Notes: generated by a model not told the origin, from the letters alone. A stretch of 55,873 nt of DNA from CAYJLW01 sp964370965 (GCA_964370965.1 CAYJLW010000019.1:1-55873), one strand, 5' to 3'. Counted from the first letter of the stretch, positions 31,196 through 40,525 are shown. Program-made: numbers and translations.

Positions 31196-32026
31196 ATGGA
31201 CGACACGACGCCGACCTCGCGTCCGGCCGCCGAGGCCGCGGGCACGGCGCCCGGTCGGGGACGTCTCGCCGGGAGGAGCGTCCTCGTCGTGGGCGCCGGG
31301 CAGCGGCCCTGTGCCGACGAGGACGGCCCCATCGGCAACGGCCGGGCCATCTCGGTGCTCGCCGCCCGCGAGGGTGCCGCCGTGGCCTGCGTGGACGTCG
31401 ACGCCGCTTCCGTCCAGGAGACCGTGGAGCTCGTCACGGGGGAGGGGGGCGAGGCGCACGCGATCATGGCCGACGTCACCGTCCCGGAGGACTGCGAGCG
31501 CCTCGTTGCCGACGCCGTCACCGCGCTGGGTGGCCTCGACGCCGTGGCCCTGAACGTGGGTGCCGGGGCCGGCTACACGCTGGCGGGCACCACCGCAGCC
31601 GACTGGGACGCCACCTTCGCCCTCAACCTCCGCTCGCACTTCCTCGTCGCCAAGGCGGCGATGGCGGTGCCCGTCACCTCGGCGATCGTCTTTGTGAGCT
31701 CGGCGGCCGCCCTCCGCCCGGGGAGCCTCATCCCCGCCTACGACGCGTCGAAGGCCGGCCTTCTGGGCCTGTCCCGCCATGTCGCCCTCGAAGGCGCCCG
31801 CACGGGGGTGCGGTCCAACGTCGTGGTGCCCGGCCTCATCGACACGCCCCTCGGGCGCCTCGCCTCGGCCTTCCGCCCCGAGCGGGCCAAGGCGCCCATC
31901 CCCCTGGGGCGCCAGGGCACCGGCTGGGAGGTCGCCTACGCCACCGTGTTCCTCCTCTCGGACGAAGCGAGCTACGTCACCGGCCATACGCTCGTCGTCG
32001 ACGGCGGCCTCACGTCGCTGTCCTGA
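31196..32026 (+). CDS. Short-chain dehydrogenase/reductase
   Basis: 276 residues, classical SDR. The cofactor loop is unusual: VVGAGQRPCADEDGPIGNGRA instead of the tight TGxxxGIG, i.e. an insertion of about ten residues before GNGRA. The acidic CVDVDA (65-70) favours NAD. The Ser-Tyr-Lys site is FVSSAAA and Tyr182-Lys186 in AYDASKAGL, and the tail YVTGHTLVVDGGLTSL is typical. The upstream gene is divergent. GGAGG precedes the ATG. Substrate unknown. Confidence 0.85.
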   Translation: MDDTTPTSRPAAEAAGTAPGRGRLAGRSVLVVGAGQRPCADEDGPIGNGRAISVLAAREGAAVACVDVDAASVQETVELVTGEGGEAHAIMADVTVPEDCERLVADAVTALGGLDAVALNVGAGAGYTLAGTTAADWDATFALNLRSHFLVAKAAMAVPVTSAIVFVSSAAALRPGSLIPAYDASKAGLLGLSRHVALEGARTGVRSNVVVPGLIDTPLGRLASAFRPERAKAPIPLGRQGTGWEVAYATVFLLSDEASYVTGHTLVVDGGLTSLS

Positions 32027-32055
32027 CGCGACGCCGGTATGGTCGGCACTCACGG

Positions 32056-32102
32056 AACTGGGCGCGTTGCGCGTCACATGCGGGGGCTGGCGCGCCCGGT
32101 TT
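32056..32102. repeat. Palindromic element (same family)
   Basis: A single copy: left arm AACTGGGCGCG at 32056, right arm CGCGCCCGGTTT ending at 32102, with one change (A to G) in the right arm and an altered core (GCGTCACATGCGGG). It is preceded by CGGCACTCACGG, close to the CGGCCCCACGG before the copies at 3608-3726. It lies 30 bases after the SDR stop and about 60 bases before a small gene on the same strand. Confidence 0.75.
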
Positions 32103-32159
32103 CGGGTGGCCCGCCGGTGCGGACGGCGGCGGTGACACGCGTAGCATTGTCCGGAGACC

Positions 32160-32345
32160 ATGACGCCGCAGATGAAGAAGATCGTCGTCGCCGCGGTGCT
32201 CGCCTTCGCGAGCGCCGTTGTGCCCATCCCGGCCTTCGAGGCGGCGCGCCCGCCCCGCGACCTCGTCGTCCTCGAGCGGATCGCTCCCGACGGCGGGAGC
32301 GGCCAATGGACCGGCAGCGACCCGGAAACACCGGCCACCGGATAG
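32160..32345 (+). CDS. Possible small exported protein
   Basis: 61 residues with a signal-peptide-like start: MTPQMKKIVVAAVLAFASAV, then VVPIPAFEAARPP with a possible cleavage after AFEA. The mature part would be about 30 residues, acidic and Gly/Ser-rich. GGAG lies close before the first ATG; the fifth codon is also ATG (32172). No relatives are recognised; it may be a secreted peptide or not a gene. Confidence 0.4.
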   Translation: MTPQMKKIVVAAVLAFASAVVPIPAFEAARPPRDLVVLERIAPDGGSGQWTGSDPETPATG

Positions 32346-32379
32346 CGGGGGCAGGGGGTCGGCGGCGGGCCGTGGGCGC

Positions 32380-32511
32380 CTACCCCGGGAGGGCAGCCAG
32401 CCGGCGCAGTTCGCTGCGGAGCTTCGCCAGGGAGAACGCATGCAGGCCGAGGGCGGTGAGGCCCCGGATCCCGCGGGGCCGCTCTCGATCACCACGACGA
32501 GGTCGAGGTAC
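32380..32511 (-). pseudogene. Duplicated gene tail, copy 1
   Basis: Reads RGIRGLTALGLHAFSLAK then LRSELRRLAALPG and stops at 32380-32382. A one-base loss in a G-run (4 G here, 5 G in copy 2) shifts the upstream frame, where YLDLVVVIESGP would otherwise join. Nearly the same sequence occurs at 33671-33803. I do not recognise the parent protein. The two tails flank the Gfo/Idh gene, so they look like the footprints of a duplication or insertion. Confidence 0.6.
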
Positions 32512-32558
32512 GAGCGTCGCGCAGGCGCCCCTCGGTCTGTTGGCCGGGCGGGAGCGCG

Positions 32559-33626
32559 TCACGCGCTCGGGGCGGGACCCTCCGGTTCCGTCTCGACACC
32601 GCCGCCTCGGGCGGAGGCCAGGACGGCCTCGCTGGCGGCGAGGTCGGCGGCGCCATCGGCGCCCTCGTAGGGCGCCCGCTCCCCGGAGGCGACGGCGTCG
32701 AGGGCGGCCGCCACCGAGGCCCTGTGGGCGGCGGGGTAGTAGCACACGTCGGCATCCCAGAGGATGTCGCCCTCGTCGTCGGCGTCCACGACGTGCCCAC
32801 TGGACGTGCGCACCGTGCCGCTGCGGGAGTCGCCCCAGGCCCCGCCCTCCCCGAGGACCTCCAGCCAGCCCTCCGTGCCCACCACCGTCGCCATGACTCC
32901 GCTACGGTCCCCCGCCACGCCCTCCTGTCCCACGGCGGCCCACGTCCAGGAGACGGGGACGTCCCCGCAGAACCAAGCGGCCCCGGCGACGTCCTTCTCG
33001 GAGGGACCGCCGAGGGCTCGGACGCCGTGGACCTCGCCCGCCGGGGTGGCGGTGAGAGCGCGACTCAGGGCGACGAAATGCACGACGTGGTCCGACATCC
33101 AGGGGAAGCCGCCCTCCGCCCGCCAGCCGGTGTCGGCCGCAGCGACGGCCGGGGCGAACGCCGGGTGGGGACGCCACCCGTAGAACGTGATCGCCACCGA
33201 CCGCACCCGTCCCACGGCGCCGTCGGCGACGAGGCGGCGGGCCGCCTGGGCGGGCGGGTGGAAGACGTAGCTCTCCTCGACGAGAAGGCGGCGGCCCTGT
33301 TCCCGGGCGTAGGCAGCGAGGGCGAAGGCCTCCGCGGCCGACGTCGCCGCCGGCTTCTCGACCACCACGTCGACGCCCGCCGCGATGACGTCGCGGGCCA
33401 CGGGAGCGTGGGCGACGGTGGGCGTGAGGACGAACACGACGTCGGGCGAGTGGCGATCGAGGAGGCGGGGATGATCGGCCACGGCGGGGGTGCCAGCGGC
33501 CTCCCAGCCAGCCCGCCGCTCTGCGTCGGTGTCGGCGACGGCGACCACGGTGGCGCCGGGGTACGCAGCCACCCCGGCGAATATGCTGCCGGAAATCCAA
33601 CCCCCGCCGACGAGACCCACGCGCAC
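32559..33626 (-). CDS. Gfo/Idh/MocA-family oxidoreductase
   Basis: 355 residues. NAD(P) motif VGLVGGGWISGSIF at the start, ADTDAERRAG, VVFVLTPTVAHAPV, VVVEKPAATSAAEA (EKP) and the later GGFPWMSDHVVHFVALSR, where the Asp/His pair corresponds to the active-site segment. Likely a sugar or inositol dehydrogenase; substrate unknown. GTG at 33626 was chosen because the Rossmann strand begins there. The frame is also open upstream into a phosphotransferase remnant, but that is a coincidence of the broken gene, not a fusion protein. It is distinct from the Gfo/Idh protein at 21118. Confidence 0.8.
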   Translation of the reverse strand: MRVGLVGGGWISGSIFAGVAAYPGATVVAVADTDAERRAGWEAAGTPAVADHPRLLDRHSPDVVFVLTPTVAHAPVARDVIAAGVDVVVEKPAATSAAEAFALAAYAREQGRRLLVEESYVFHPPAQAARRLVADGAVGRVRSVAITFYGWRPHPAFAPAVAAADTGWRAEGGFPWMSDHVVHFVALSRALTATPAGEVHGVRALGGPSEKDVAGAAWFCGDVPVSWTWAAVGQEGVAGDRSGVMATVVGTEGWLEVLGEGGAWGDSRSGTVRTSSGHVVDADDEGDILWDADVCYYPAAHRASVAAALDAVASGERAPYEGADGAADLAASEAVLASARGGGVETEPEGPAPSA

Positions 33627-33670
33627 CCGGCAGTGTAACCAGAGCCCTGGCCGGGCGTCCGCCGGCCATC

Positions 33671-34085
33671 TCACATCGGGAGCGGCTCCAGGCGGCGCGC
33701 CTCGCTGCGGGGCTTCGCCAGGGAGAACGCCTGCAGGCCGACGGCGCTGAGGCCCCGGATCCCGCGGGGGCCGCTCTCGATCACCATGACGAGGTGGAGG
33801 TAGCACCTCGGGCACGGGGCAGGTCGTCTCGGCCCGGACCCGCTCGTAGAACTCCACCTCCGTGCGCATGATGTCGTGCTCGTAGGTGAGGACGTCGGCG
33901 GCGGGGTCCGGGGCGATCTTGAGGACGGCCTCGCGGCCGTCCGTGAGGCGCACGACGTAGGCGGTGTTGTAGGTCCCGTCCGTGAGCTCGGCGGCCGAGG
34001 CGGTCGCGGCCCGCGGGCCGAAGGCCCCCCGCACCAGGGCGTCGAGCTCGCCCGCGCGCAGCGGACGCTTCCTCATCGTCGCCAT
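33671..34085 (-). pseudogene. Aminoglycoside-phosphotransferase-like gene, internally deleted
   Basis: ATG at 34085 starts a kinase-fold N-lobe: LRAGELDALVRGAFGP, TDGTYNTAYVVRLTDG, AVLKIAPDP (the ATP-binding Lys) and EHDIMRTEVEFYERV. At about 33803, after CPVPEVL, the match ends and a foreign tail begins in another frame (LVMVIESGPRGIRGLSAV ... RRLEPLPM, stop 33671). The catalytic lobe (HGDxxxxN and D-x-D) is absent, so the product is inactive. The tail is a second copy of 32380-32511. Normal length is about 300 residues. Confidence 0.7.
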
Positions 34086-34163
34086 CGTCCCCCCGGTGGG
34101 TGGGAGCCTGTCACGCTCACTTCTCGAACGTGGCAGCGAGAACTCGGTCGTGGGTCCGGATCC

Positions 34164-34178
34164 GGCGGGCTTCCCGCC
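34164..34178 (-). terminator. Hairpin downstream of the GH3 gene
   Basis: GGCGGG-CTT-CCCGCC is a perfect six-base stem with a three-base loop, 27 bases after the GH3 stop codon on the minus strand. No U-tract follows. A plausible intrinsic stop signal, weakly supported. Confidence 0.35.
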
Positions 34179-34204
34179 TCCCGGCCGAGACGAACTGAAC
34201 ACGG

Positions 34205-36259
34205 CTACTCATGTGTGGTCAACCTACACACCTCTTGACGGGCGGTCGGGTCGGCGCTGGGGCCCACGGTGAGGCGGGCCGGGCCGAGCCCGGCGTCGGC
34301 GAGGACGCCCTCGGGAACCGGGATCCGGACGGTGGCCGTGGCGCCGGTGGTGACCGTCACGCGCCGGAACCCGCAGAGCGCCGGGAGCGGGCGGTGCTCC
34401 GAGCCCAGGGCACGGTCGGCATACACCTGCACGACCTCGTCGCCGGGACGCGAACCGGTGTTGCGGATCTCGACTCGCACCTCGCTGCCGACCGCCGTGG
34501 GCTGGACCGTGGCGGGGCCGTACGCGAACGTGGTGTAGCCGAGGCCGGAGCCGAACCAGAAGGCCGGGTCGCGCTCCTCTGCGAGCATGAGGCGGTAGCC
34601 GTGCAGCGGCCCATAAGTGACGGCCCGGGCGCGGCGGTCGAAGGGCGGGTAGTCGGCCGCGGCGCGGGCCCAAGTGCAGGGCAGGCGCCCGCCCGGTGCG
34701 GCGGCGCCGAAGAGGACGTCGGCTACGGCGTGGCCGCCCTCCATGCCCGGGTACCAGGCCACGAGAACGGCCGGGACACGCTCCCGCCAGGACTCGGTGA
34801 CGAAGGCGCTGGCGCCCTCGATGACCACGACGGTCTCGGGGCAGCGGGCGGCGACCGTCCGGACGAGCGCCTCGTGAGCGGGCCGAAGCGTCAGATGGGC
34901 GCGGTCGCCTCCGGACCGCCAGATGTACTCCCCCTCGTCCCGGTGCGTACAGCCGACGACGACGACGGCGGCGTCGGCGCCGGCCGCCACGCGCTCGGCG
35001 ACGGAGGGGTCGTCGACCGGGGCGGCGACGACCTCCACACCGCGCGTCCCCGCAGCGGCCCGCAACCCCTCCAGAACGGTGACGACGTGTGGGGCGCGCA
35101 CCCAGGACGACCCGCGGTCCCCGGTGTTGGGGAGGTCGGCGAGACGGCCCACAACGGCGACGCGGCGGTGGCGGCCCGGGTCGAGGGGCAGCACCGGCGC
35201 GCCGGCGCCCGCCACCACCTCGTTGCGGAGCAGCACCATGGCCTTCGTCGCCGCCTCCCGGGCGAGGGCCCGGTGGGCGGCGCAGGCAACGGTCTCGGGG
35301 CCGTAGCGGCCGGCCTCGCCGACTTGGGCGTGACGGACCTGAGCGCGCAAGAGGCGCAGGACGGCGTCGTCGATCCGCGCCCCGGGGACCTGGCCCGCCG
35401 CCACCCGGGCGAGGAGGCGCCGGAAGCGGAAGCAGAACGGCATCTCGAGGTCCTGACCGCCGATGAGCGCCGCCGCGGCGTCGCGGACCCCGAAGACGAA
35501 GTCCGACATCACGAAGCCGTCGAAGCCCCACTCGTCCTTCAGGATCCCCTGCAGGAGGGGACCGTGGTGGCCGCACCACTGCCCGTTCACCCGGTTGTAG
35601 GCGCTCATCACCGAGGCCGCCCCGGCGTCCACGCAGCGCCGGAAGTGGGGGAGGTACACGTCCCGCAGAGTGGTGTCGTCGATGCGGACGTCCACCCGGA
35701 AGCGGGCGTTCTCCATGCTGTTGCAGGCGTAGTGCTTCACGCACGCCATGACGTGGCGTTGCGCCCCGCGCACGAGGGCGGCGCCCATCTCGCCGAGGAG
35801 GTGGGGGTCCTCGCCGTAGGTCTCCTGCGCCCGGCCCCAGGCGGGGTGGCGGAGGAGGTTGACGCACACCCCGGCGAAGAGGTTCGCCCCCTGGGAGCGG
35901 GCCTCGACACCGATGGCGTCGCCGATGCGCGTCTCGAGGTCGGGATCGAACGTGGCGCCCCGGGCCATGGGGACGGGAAAAGCCGTGGAGTTGCCCATTA
36001 CGACACCGCGGGGGCCGTCGGTGAAGCGGATCCCCGGGATCCCGAGGCGGGGCACGGCCCCGGCCACTATCGGCGTCGGGTTGTAGCGACGGGCCATCGA
36101 GAGGGCGCCCCGCACGAGGGGGGCGTCGCCGCTCAGCATGGCGATCTTCTCCGCGAGCGTGAGGCGGTCGCGCAGCTCCCGGGCGCGGGCCTCCACCTCG
36201 CCGTCGCTCAGCGGGTGGCCGGCGGGCAAGTCTCCCCAGACGTCTCTCTCTGGCCCTTC

Positions 36260-36277
<18 letters not shown>
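34205..36277 (-). CDS. Beta-glucosidase-like GH3 hydrolase
   Basis: 690 residues. The GH3 N-terminal barrel shows GIPGIRFTDGPRGV, NLLRHPAWGRAQETYGEDPHL, CVKHYACNSME (Lys181-His182), MSAYNRVNG and GFVMSDF, whose Asp259 is the nucleophile (SDF rather than the common SDW). The C-terminal half carries the alpha/beta sandwich (VAVVGRLADLPNTGDRGSS) and a fibronectin-III-like end (EVRVEIRNTGSRPGDEVVQVY). No signal peptide, so cytoplasmic cleavage of beta-glucosides or xylosides is likely. Its first codons (GGGGAGTCCGGACG) lie inside a 27-bp sequence repeated beyond a suspicious G/C tract. Confidence 0.9.
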
Positions 36278-36447
<170 letters not shown>

Positions 36448-36494
36448 TCGGGAGCAGTCGACTCCCCGGCCCGACCCCGACGCGTGCCCCCTGC

Positions 36495-37958
36495 CTACCC
36501 GGCGGTGTCGGCGAGCACCATGGCGGCGACGTTGAACGCGGAGTCGACGGCCTGGTGAGTGCCCATGCCGATGCCGCCGGCGTCGCACCCCACGAGATAC
36601 AGGCCGGGCAGGGGCGTGCGTGGGTCGGGCTTCGTACGGCCCACCTGGCCGATGAACTGCCCGAGGCCGATGCACTCCCCGCCCTGGCCGGGGACGACGG
36701 AATCGCGGCTCTGCGCGGAGACGCTCTGGGTCGTGTACGCCTCGCGCTTCACGATGTGGTCGGTGATCCCCGGCCAAGCCGCGGCGATCGCCTCCTCGAC
36801 CTTGGCGATGCCGGCGAGGCTCATCGGCGACTTCGGGTCCGCCGAGGACATCGTCCCGATGATCGCCACCTGATGCTGGTCGTCGGGGGCGAGGCCGGGG
36901 TCGTAGAGGGAGGGGACGACGATGTAGAGCGCCGGGACGTCGGGCCATTCGCCCGCTTCGGCCCGGTCGTAGCGTTGCGTGTCCCACCAGCTCTGGTCGG
37001 AGAAGCCCAGGATCGCGGGCACCTCGAAGATCGGGGCGTCGAGGAAGTAGCGCACGCCCACGATCCCCCATGAGGGCTCCAGGGCCCGCACCCGCTCCAC
37101 GTAGTCGTCCGGGAGGTGCTCGGCGCCCACGAGCTTCAGCGCGGTGGGCTGGATCCCGGCGTTGGAGATCACGACCGGCGCCCGGTGCTCGGCGCCGTCG
37201 GTGGTGCGGATCCCGACCGCGCGGCCGTCCTCGACCAGGACGCGCTCGACGCGGGTCTTCGGGAGGAACGTGCCCCCGTGCGCGGCGACGTAGTCCGCCG
37301 CCACCTCCGCTACGCGGCCGAAGCCCCCCCGGTGGTAGCGGCCGCCGCCACCGCCGGCGAAGAGGAAGTCCCGCAGGCCCATGATCCCCTCGGAGGCGGG
37401 GCAACGGTCGACGGGCACGAGGAAGAACAGGTTCAGGATCACCCCGAGGTAGCTCTGCAGGGCGTGGGGGAGGGCGAACTTCGCCATCCAGTCCCACATG
37501 CAGGTCTCGTCGAGGCCGGCGACGTCCTCGTCCGAGAGGGTGAGCATCTCCGCGGCCATCGTCATGAACCCGGTGAGCTCATCGGGGGAGACGCCGAACT
37601 CCGTCTGGAGGCGGTCCATGACGGTGGGGTCCTCGGCGGCGCCCGAGAAGAGGATCCACTTGCCGTCCCCCCGCTTGTAGAGGAGCTGGCCGGGGTCCTT
37701 CGTGGGGATGAGCGGGGGGGCGGCGGCTTCGAGGTCGAGGACGGAAAGGAGCTCGTGGAAACGGGACGCCGCCCCCGGGATGCCCACGATGGGCCACATC
37801 TCGTAGCCGTAGCCGTCCTTGTGGACCGTGACGGACTTCCCCCCCGCCTGGGGGTTCTTGTCCGCGAGCAGGACCCGCCGGCCCTCCTTGGCGAGCAGGG
37901 CGCCGATGGCCGCCCCGCCGTAGCCCGCTCCGATGACGATGACGTCGTACTCGCTCAC
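36495..37958 (-). CDS. Phytoene-desaturase-like FAD oxidoreductase
   Basis: 487 residues. FAD-binding start YDVIVIGAGYGGAAIGALLA with the GxGxxG motif, ADKNPQAGGKSVT, and the C-terminal FAD signature PLPGLYLVGCDAGGIGMGTH. The middle has GGFGRVAEVAADYVAAHGG and VVISNAG, as in CrtI/retinol saturase relatives. It probably desaturates, saturates or isomerises a lipid or terpenoid. The second FAD gene ends 25 bases upstream on the same strand, so the two form an operon. Confidence 0.85.
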   Translation of the reverse strand: MSEYDVIVIGAGYGGAAIGALLAKEGRRVLLADKNPQAGGKSVTVHKDGYGYEMWPIVGIPGAASRFHELLSVLDLEAAAPPLIPTKDPGQLLYKRGDGKWILFSGAAEDPTVMDRLQTEFGVSPDELTGFMTMAAEMLTLSDEDVAGLDETCMWDWMAKFALPHALQSYLGVILNLFFLVPVDRCPASEGIMGLRDFLFAGGGGGRYHRGGFGRVAEVAADYVAAHGGTFLPKTRVERVLVEDGRAVGIRTTDGAEHRAPVVISNAGIQPTALKLVGAEHLPDDYVERVRALEPSWGIVGVRYFLDAPIFEVPAILGFSDQSWWDTQRYDRAEAGEWPDVPALYIVVPSLYDPGLAPDDQHQVAIIGTMSSADPKSPMSLAGIAKVEEAIAAAWPGITDHIVKREAYTTQSVSAQSRDSVVPGQGGECIGLGQFIGQVGRTKPDPRTPLPGLYLVGCDAGGIGMGTHQAVDSAFNVAAMVLADTAG

Positions 37959-37982
37959 CGCTGCCCCCTGGTGCTGTGTCGG

Positions 37983-39716
37983 CTATCTCGTGCCGGCCTT
38001 CTGGTCCGTGACGTGCCACGGCGACGGGTACCACCACTCGGGTGTGCGTTCCGCCACGACGTCGTGGTCCTCGATCAGGATGTGCATGAGGTTGTAGGGG
38101 ACGGCCATGAGGAAGAGGCCGCCCGGGTAGCAGGTCTGGTTGCAGAGGTAGAGGTTCTCGACCGGGGTGCGGTAGCGGGCGAGTTCCGGGAGCGGCTTGC
38201 GCGACCACCACTCGTCCCGGGACTGGCGCATGCCGATCCAGTTCCCGCCCACGAAGGCCATGTTGCGGAATTCCGAGTCGTAGGGCGTGTTCACCCAGGA
38301 GTGCAGCACCTTGTCGCGGGTGATGTTCGGGGCGTAGCTCTGCAGGACCGTGAGCATGTTGTCGAGGATCTCCTCGGACGCCCTGTTCACGGCTTCGGGG
38401 CCGTCTGCGTGGTCCTCGGGCGCGGGCACCTCCAAGAAGCCGGTGAGGATGTAGTGGCCGGGCCGGGCACGGCGGTCGTGGATGCCGTGGTTCACCCAAC
38501 CGATGAGGTAGTGGTCGAGGTCGGTGGGGTGGCGGCGCTGCACGTAGACGTCGTCGCGCTGGCCGTTGAAGGCCTCGGTCGTGGCGTGCAGCACCATGCC
38601 CATCGGGTGGTGCGCCCCGTTCATCCGCTCGCCCGCCGTCTCGTAGAAGGGCAGCTCCGAGACGACGACGTTGGGGACGAAGAGGCCGCCGCCTTTGAGG
38701 CTGAGGTCGCGGACGCGCTGCACGAAGTCCGCGGAGAGGTGCGCCCCGGAGACCTGCTCCAGGAAGGTCTGCTTCACGTGCAGGCCGCTGATGACGGCGA
38801 TGTCGGCGTGGACGGTCTTCTCTTCGAGCACGGAGTCGTCGGCGACGCGAACGCCGGTGGCCCGGCCGTCCTGGACGACGATCTCGCTCACGGGGGCGTT
38901 CACGAACATGCGGGCGCCGTGAGCGAGGGCGCAGCGGATCACGGAGTGGGCGAGGGCGTGCATCCCGCCCACGGGCGCGCCGGCGGACATGAGCTGCAGG
39001 AGGTTCGCCGCCAGGCCGGTGAGGGCCGTGCCCTTCCAGAACGGGTCGGGGCCCTGGCCCCAGCTCCCGTAGAGCTGGCAGGCCTTCACGGGGTCGGGCA
39101 TGGTGATGCCGTCGAGGAACTCCATGAGGGACATGTCGATGAGGGCGTCGTCGAAGAAGGGGAGGACCTCGCGGTACATCTGCACGCCGGGGATCTCCTC
39201 GGGGGGCACTCCCCAGCGCTCGTCGTAGGGCGGCGTCCAGAAGATGCTCCGTAGGAGGTCGACGACGCGGGTGCGGATGGAGTCCATGAACGAGACGTAG
39301 AACTGGGCGAGGTCCGGGCCCATGGCCTCCGCGTGCAGGGCGGGGTCGCGGGCGGCGGGGTCCATGAAGAAGCTCCCGCTGGAGAAGACCCGGCCGTCGG
39401 GTGTCACGCCGCCGCCCAGGTTCCTCGGGTACGACATCCGGAAGCCGTAGCGGCCCAGCTCGAGCTGCTCGTAGGCGGGCGCGGCGGCGCCGTAGAGGAT
39501 GGAGGCGTGCGGGTCGATGAGGTAGCCGGGGACGGGCTCGAGCTGTTCGGCCCCCCCGCCGAGCTCGGGGCGGGCCTCCAGGACGCAGACGGAGAACCCC
39601 CACTTGGCGAGGTAGGCGGCGATCGTGACGCCGTTGGGGCCGCCGCCGACGACGACGAAGTCGTAGCGGTTCTTCCGCCGAAGGCCTTCTCCCGTTCCCA
39701 CCGCCACAGCGCTCAT
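37983..39716 (-). CDS. Phytoene-desaturase-like FAD oxidoreductase
   Basis: 577 residues. FAD motif YDFVVVGGGPNGVTIAAYLA near residue 18-37, LEARPELGGGAEQ, then a long substrate domain, GGMHALAHSVIRCALAHGA, ISGLHVKQTFL and the C-terminal ENLYLCNQTCYPGG region. It is paralogous to the gene it precedes, with about 25% more residues. Both probably act on the same lipid or isoprenoid pathway. ATG at 39716 has no ribosome site but lies 7-8 bases after a -10-like box in a TetR-type operator, so a leaderless message is predicted. Confidence 0.85.
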   Translation of the reverse strand: MSAVAVGTGEGLRRKNRYDFVVVGGGPNGVTIAAYLAKWGFSVCVLEARPELGGGAEQLEPVPGYLIDPHASILYGAAAPAYEQLELGRYGFRMSYPRNLGGGVTPDGRVFSSGSFFMDPAARDPALHAEAMGPDLAQFYVSFMDSIRTRVVDLLRSIFWTPPYDERWGVPPEEIPGVQMYREVLPFFDDALIDMSLMEFLDGITMPDPVKACQLYGSWGQGPDPFWKGTALTGLAANLLQLMSAGAPVGGMHALAHSVIRCALAHGARMFVNAPVSEIVVQDGRATGVRVADDSVLEEKTVHADIAVISGLHVKQTFLEQVSGAHLSADFVQRVRDLSLKGGGLFVPNVVVSELPFYETAGERMNGAHHPMGMVLHATTEAFNGQRDDVYVQRRHPTDLDHYLIGWVNHGIHDRRARPGHYILTGFLEVPAPEDHADGPEAVNRASEEILDNMLTVLQSYAPNITRDKVLHSWVNTPYDSEFRNMAFVGGNWIGMRQSRDEWWSRKPLPELARYRTPVENLYLCNQTCYPGGLFLMAVPYNLMHILIEDHDVVAERTPEWWYPSPWHVTDQKAGTR

Positions 39717-39723
39717 CCCGGCA

Positions 39724-39751
39724 GTTTTACACTTATGGCTGTGGGTGTAAA
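39724..39751 (-). promoter_or_regulatory. TetR-type operator overlapping a promoter
   Basis: TTTACAC (39726-39732) and GTGTAAA (39745-39751) are perfect inverted arms 12 bases apart. On the minus strand the first arm supplies a -35 box TTTACA (39751-39746) and, 16 bases on, the second overlaps TAAAAC (39729-39724) as -10. The start point would fall at or one base before the ATG at 39716. It lies 64 bases after the stop of a TetR-type gene of the same direction, which is the obvious regulator. Confidence 0.6.
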
Positions 39752-39815
39752 GCCCCAATCCTGAGGCGGGTCTCCGGTCGACGCGAGGGTGCGGTAGCGC
39801 CGCCGGGCCCGCCGC

Positions 39816-40439
39816 CTACGTGAGCCCGAGTGCCGGCACGAGGCGGCGGCGCAGGTAGGCGCGCTGGTCGTCCGGCGCCCGCGGGACGGGGTCGGGGAAC
39901 AGCAGCAGGGACAGCAGGAAGCGGATGGCGGTCTCGGTGATCTCGTCCATGTCGTCGGCCACCTCGGGGGCGAGTCGCTCCAGCGGGGCGAGGAAGCGCC
40001 GGCCCACCGACACCGAGGCGGGGGAGAGGCTGTCCCGGGCCCAGGCCGCCGTGTCCGCCCCCGGGCTCGCGATGAGGGACAGGACGGGATCGACGGGGAA
40101 CTCCGCGAGGGCCACCATCATCGCCTCCACCACGAACTCTCCTCCGGTCTCGGCACGTTCGCCCACCGCCCACACGCGTTCCACCAACCGGTTCGCCGCT
40201 TCCGCCATGGCCGCCTCGAGGACGGCTTCCCGGTGGGGGAAGTGGGCGTACAGGGTGGGGCGGGACACGCCCGCCTCCGTGGCGATGGCCGTCATCGACG
40301 TGCGTTCCCACCCGAGACGGGACACGCAGGCGATCGTGGCATCCACGAGTCGTCCCTTGGCCTCGGCGGCGTCCGCGGGCGGACGCCCCGCCCACGCCGC
40401 GCGCCGCGGTGTTGGGGCGGGGGCGGGCGGTCGGGCCAT
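39816..40439 (-). CDS. TetR-family transcriptional regulator
   Basis: 207 residues. The HTH is complete: RLVDATIACVSRLGWERTSM, TAIATEAGVSRPTLYAHFP and HREAVLEAAM, residues about 29-78. The C-terminal helical domain binds an unknown ligand. The N-terminal 25 residues are Pro/Ala/Arg-rich and possibly not all translated. It lies upstream of, and is read in the same direction as, the two FAD enzymes, with a perfect inverted repeat in the 99-base spacer; a lipid-like inducer is the simplest guess. It diverges from the response regulator. Confidence 0.85.
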   Translation of the reverse strand: MARPPAPAPTPRRAAWAGRPPADAAEAKGRLVDATIACVSRLGWERTSMTAIATEAGVSRPTLYAHFPHREAVLEAAMAEAANRLVERVWAVGERAETGGEFVVEAMMVALAEFPVDPVLSLIASPGADTAAWARDSLSPASVSVGRRFLAPLERLAPEVADDMDEITETAIRFLLSLLLFPDPVPRAPDDQRAYLRRRLVPALGLT

Positions 40440-40525
40440 GGGCCCAGGCTAGGTGACGCCGCCGGGGCCCCCCGGGACGCCGGCGCGCACAGCGGGCACC
40501 CAGGAGCAGCAGGCAGAATGCGGGC

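Noticed and set aside
34164..34178. Member of the palindromic repeat family
   Set aside because: It is a short simple hairpin that lacks the AACTGGGCGCG arms; listed only as a possible terminator.
32559..34202. A single 547-codon fusion of phosphotransferase and Gfo/Idh dehydrogenase
   Set aside because: The linking residues are Pro/Arg/Gly nonsense resulting from a frameshifted tail, and the dehydrogenase has its own natural start.
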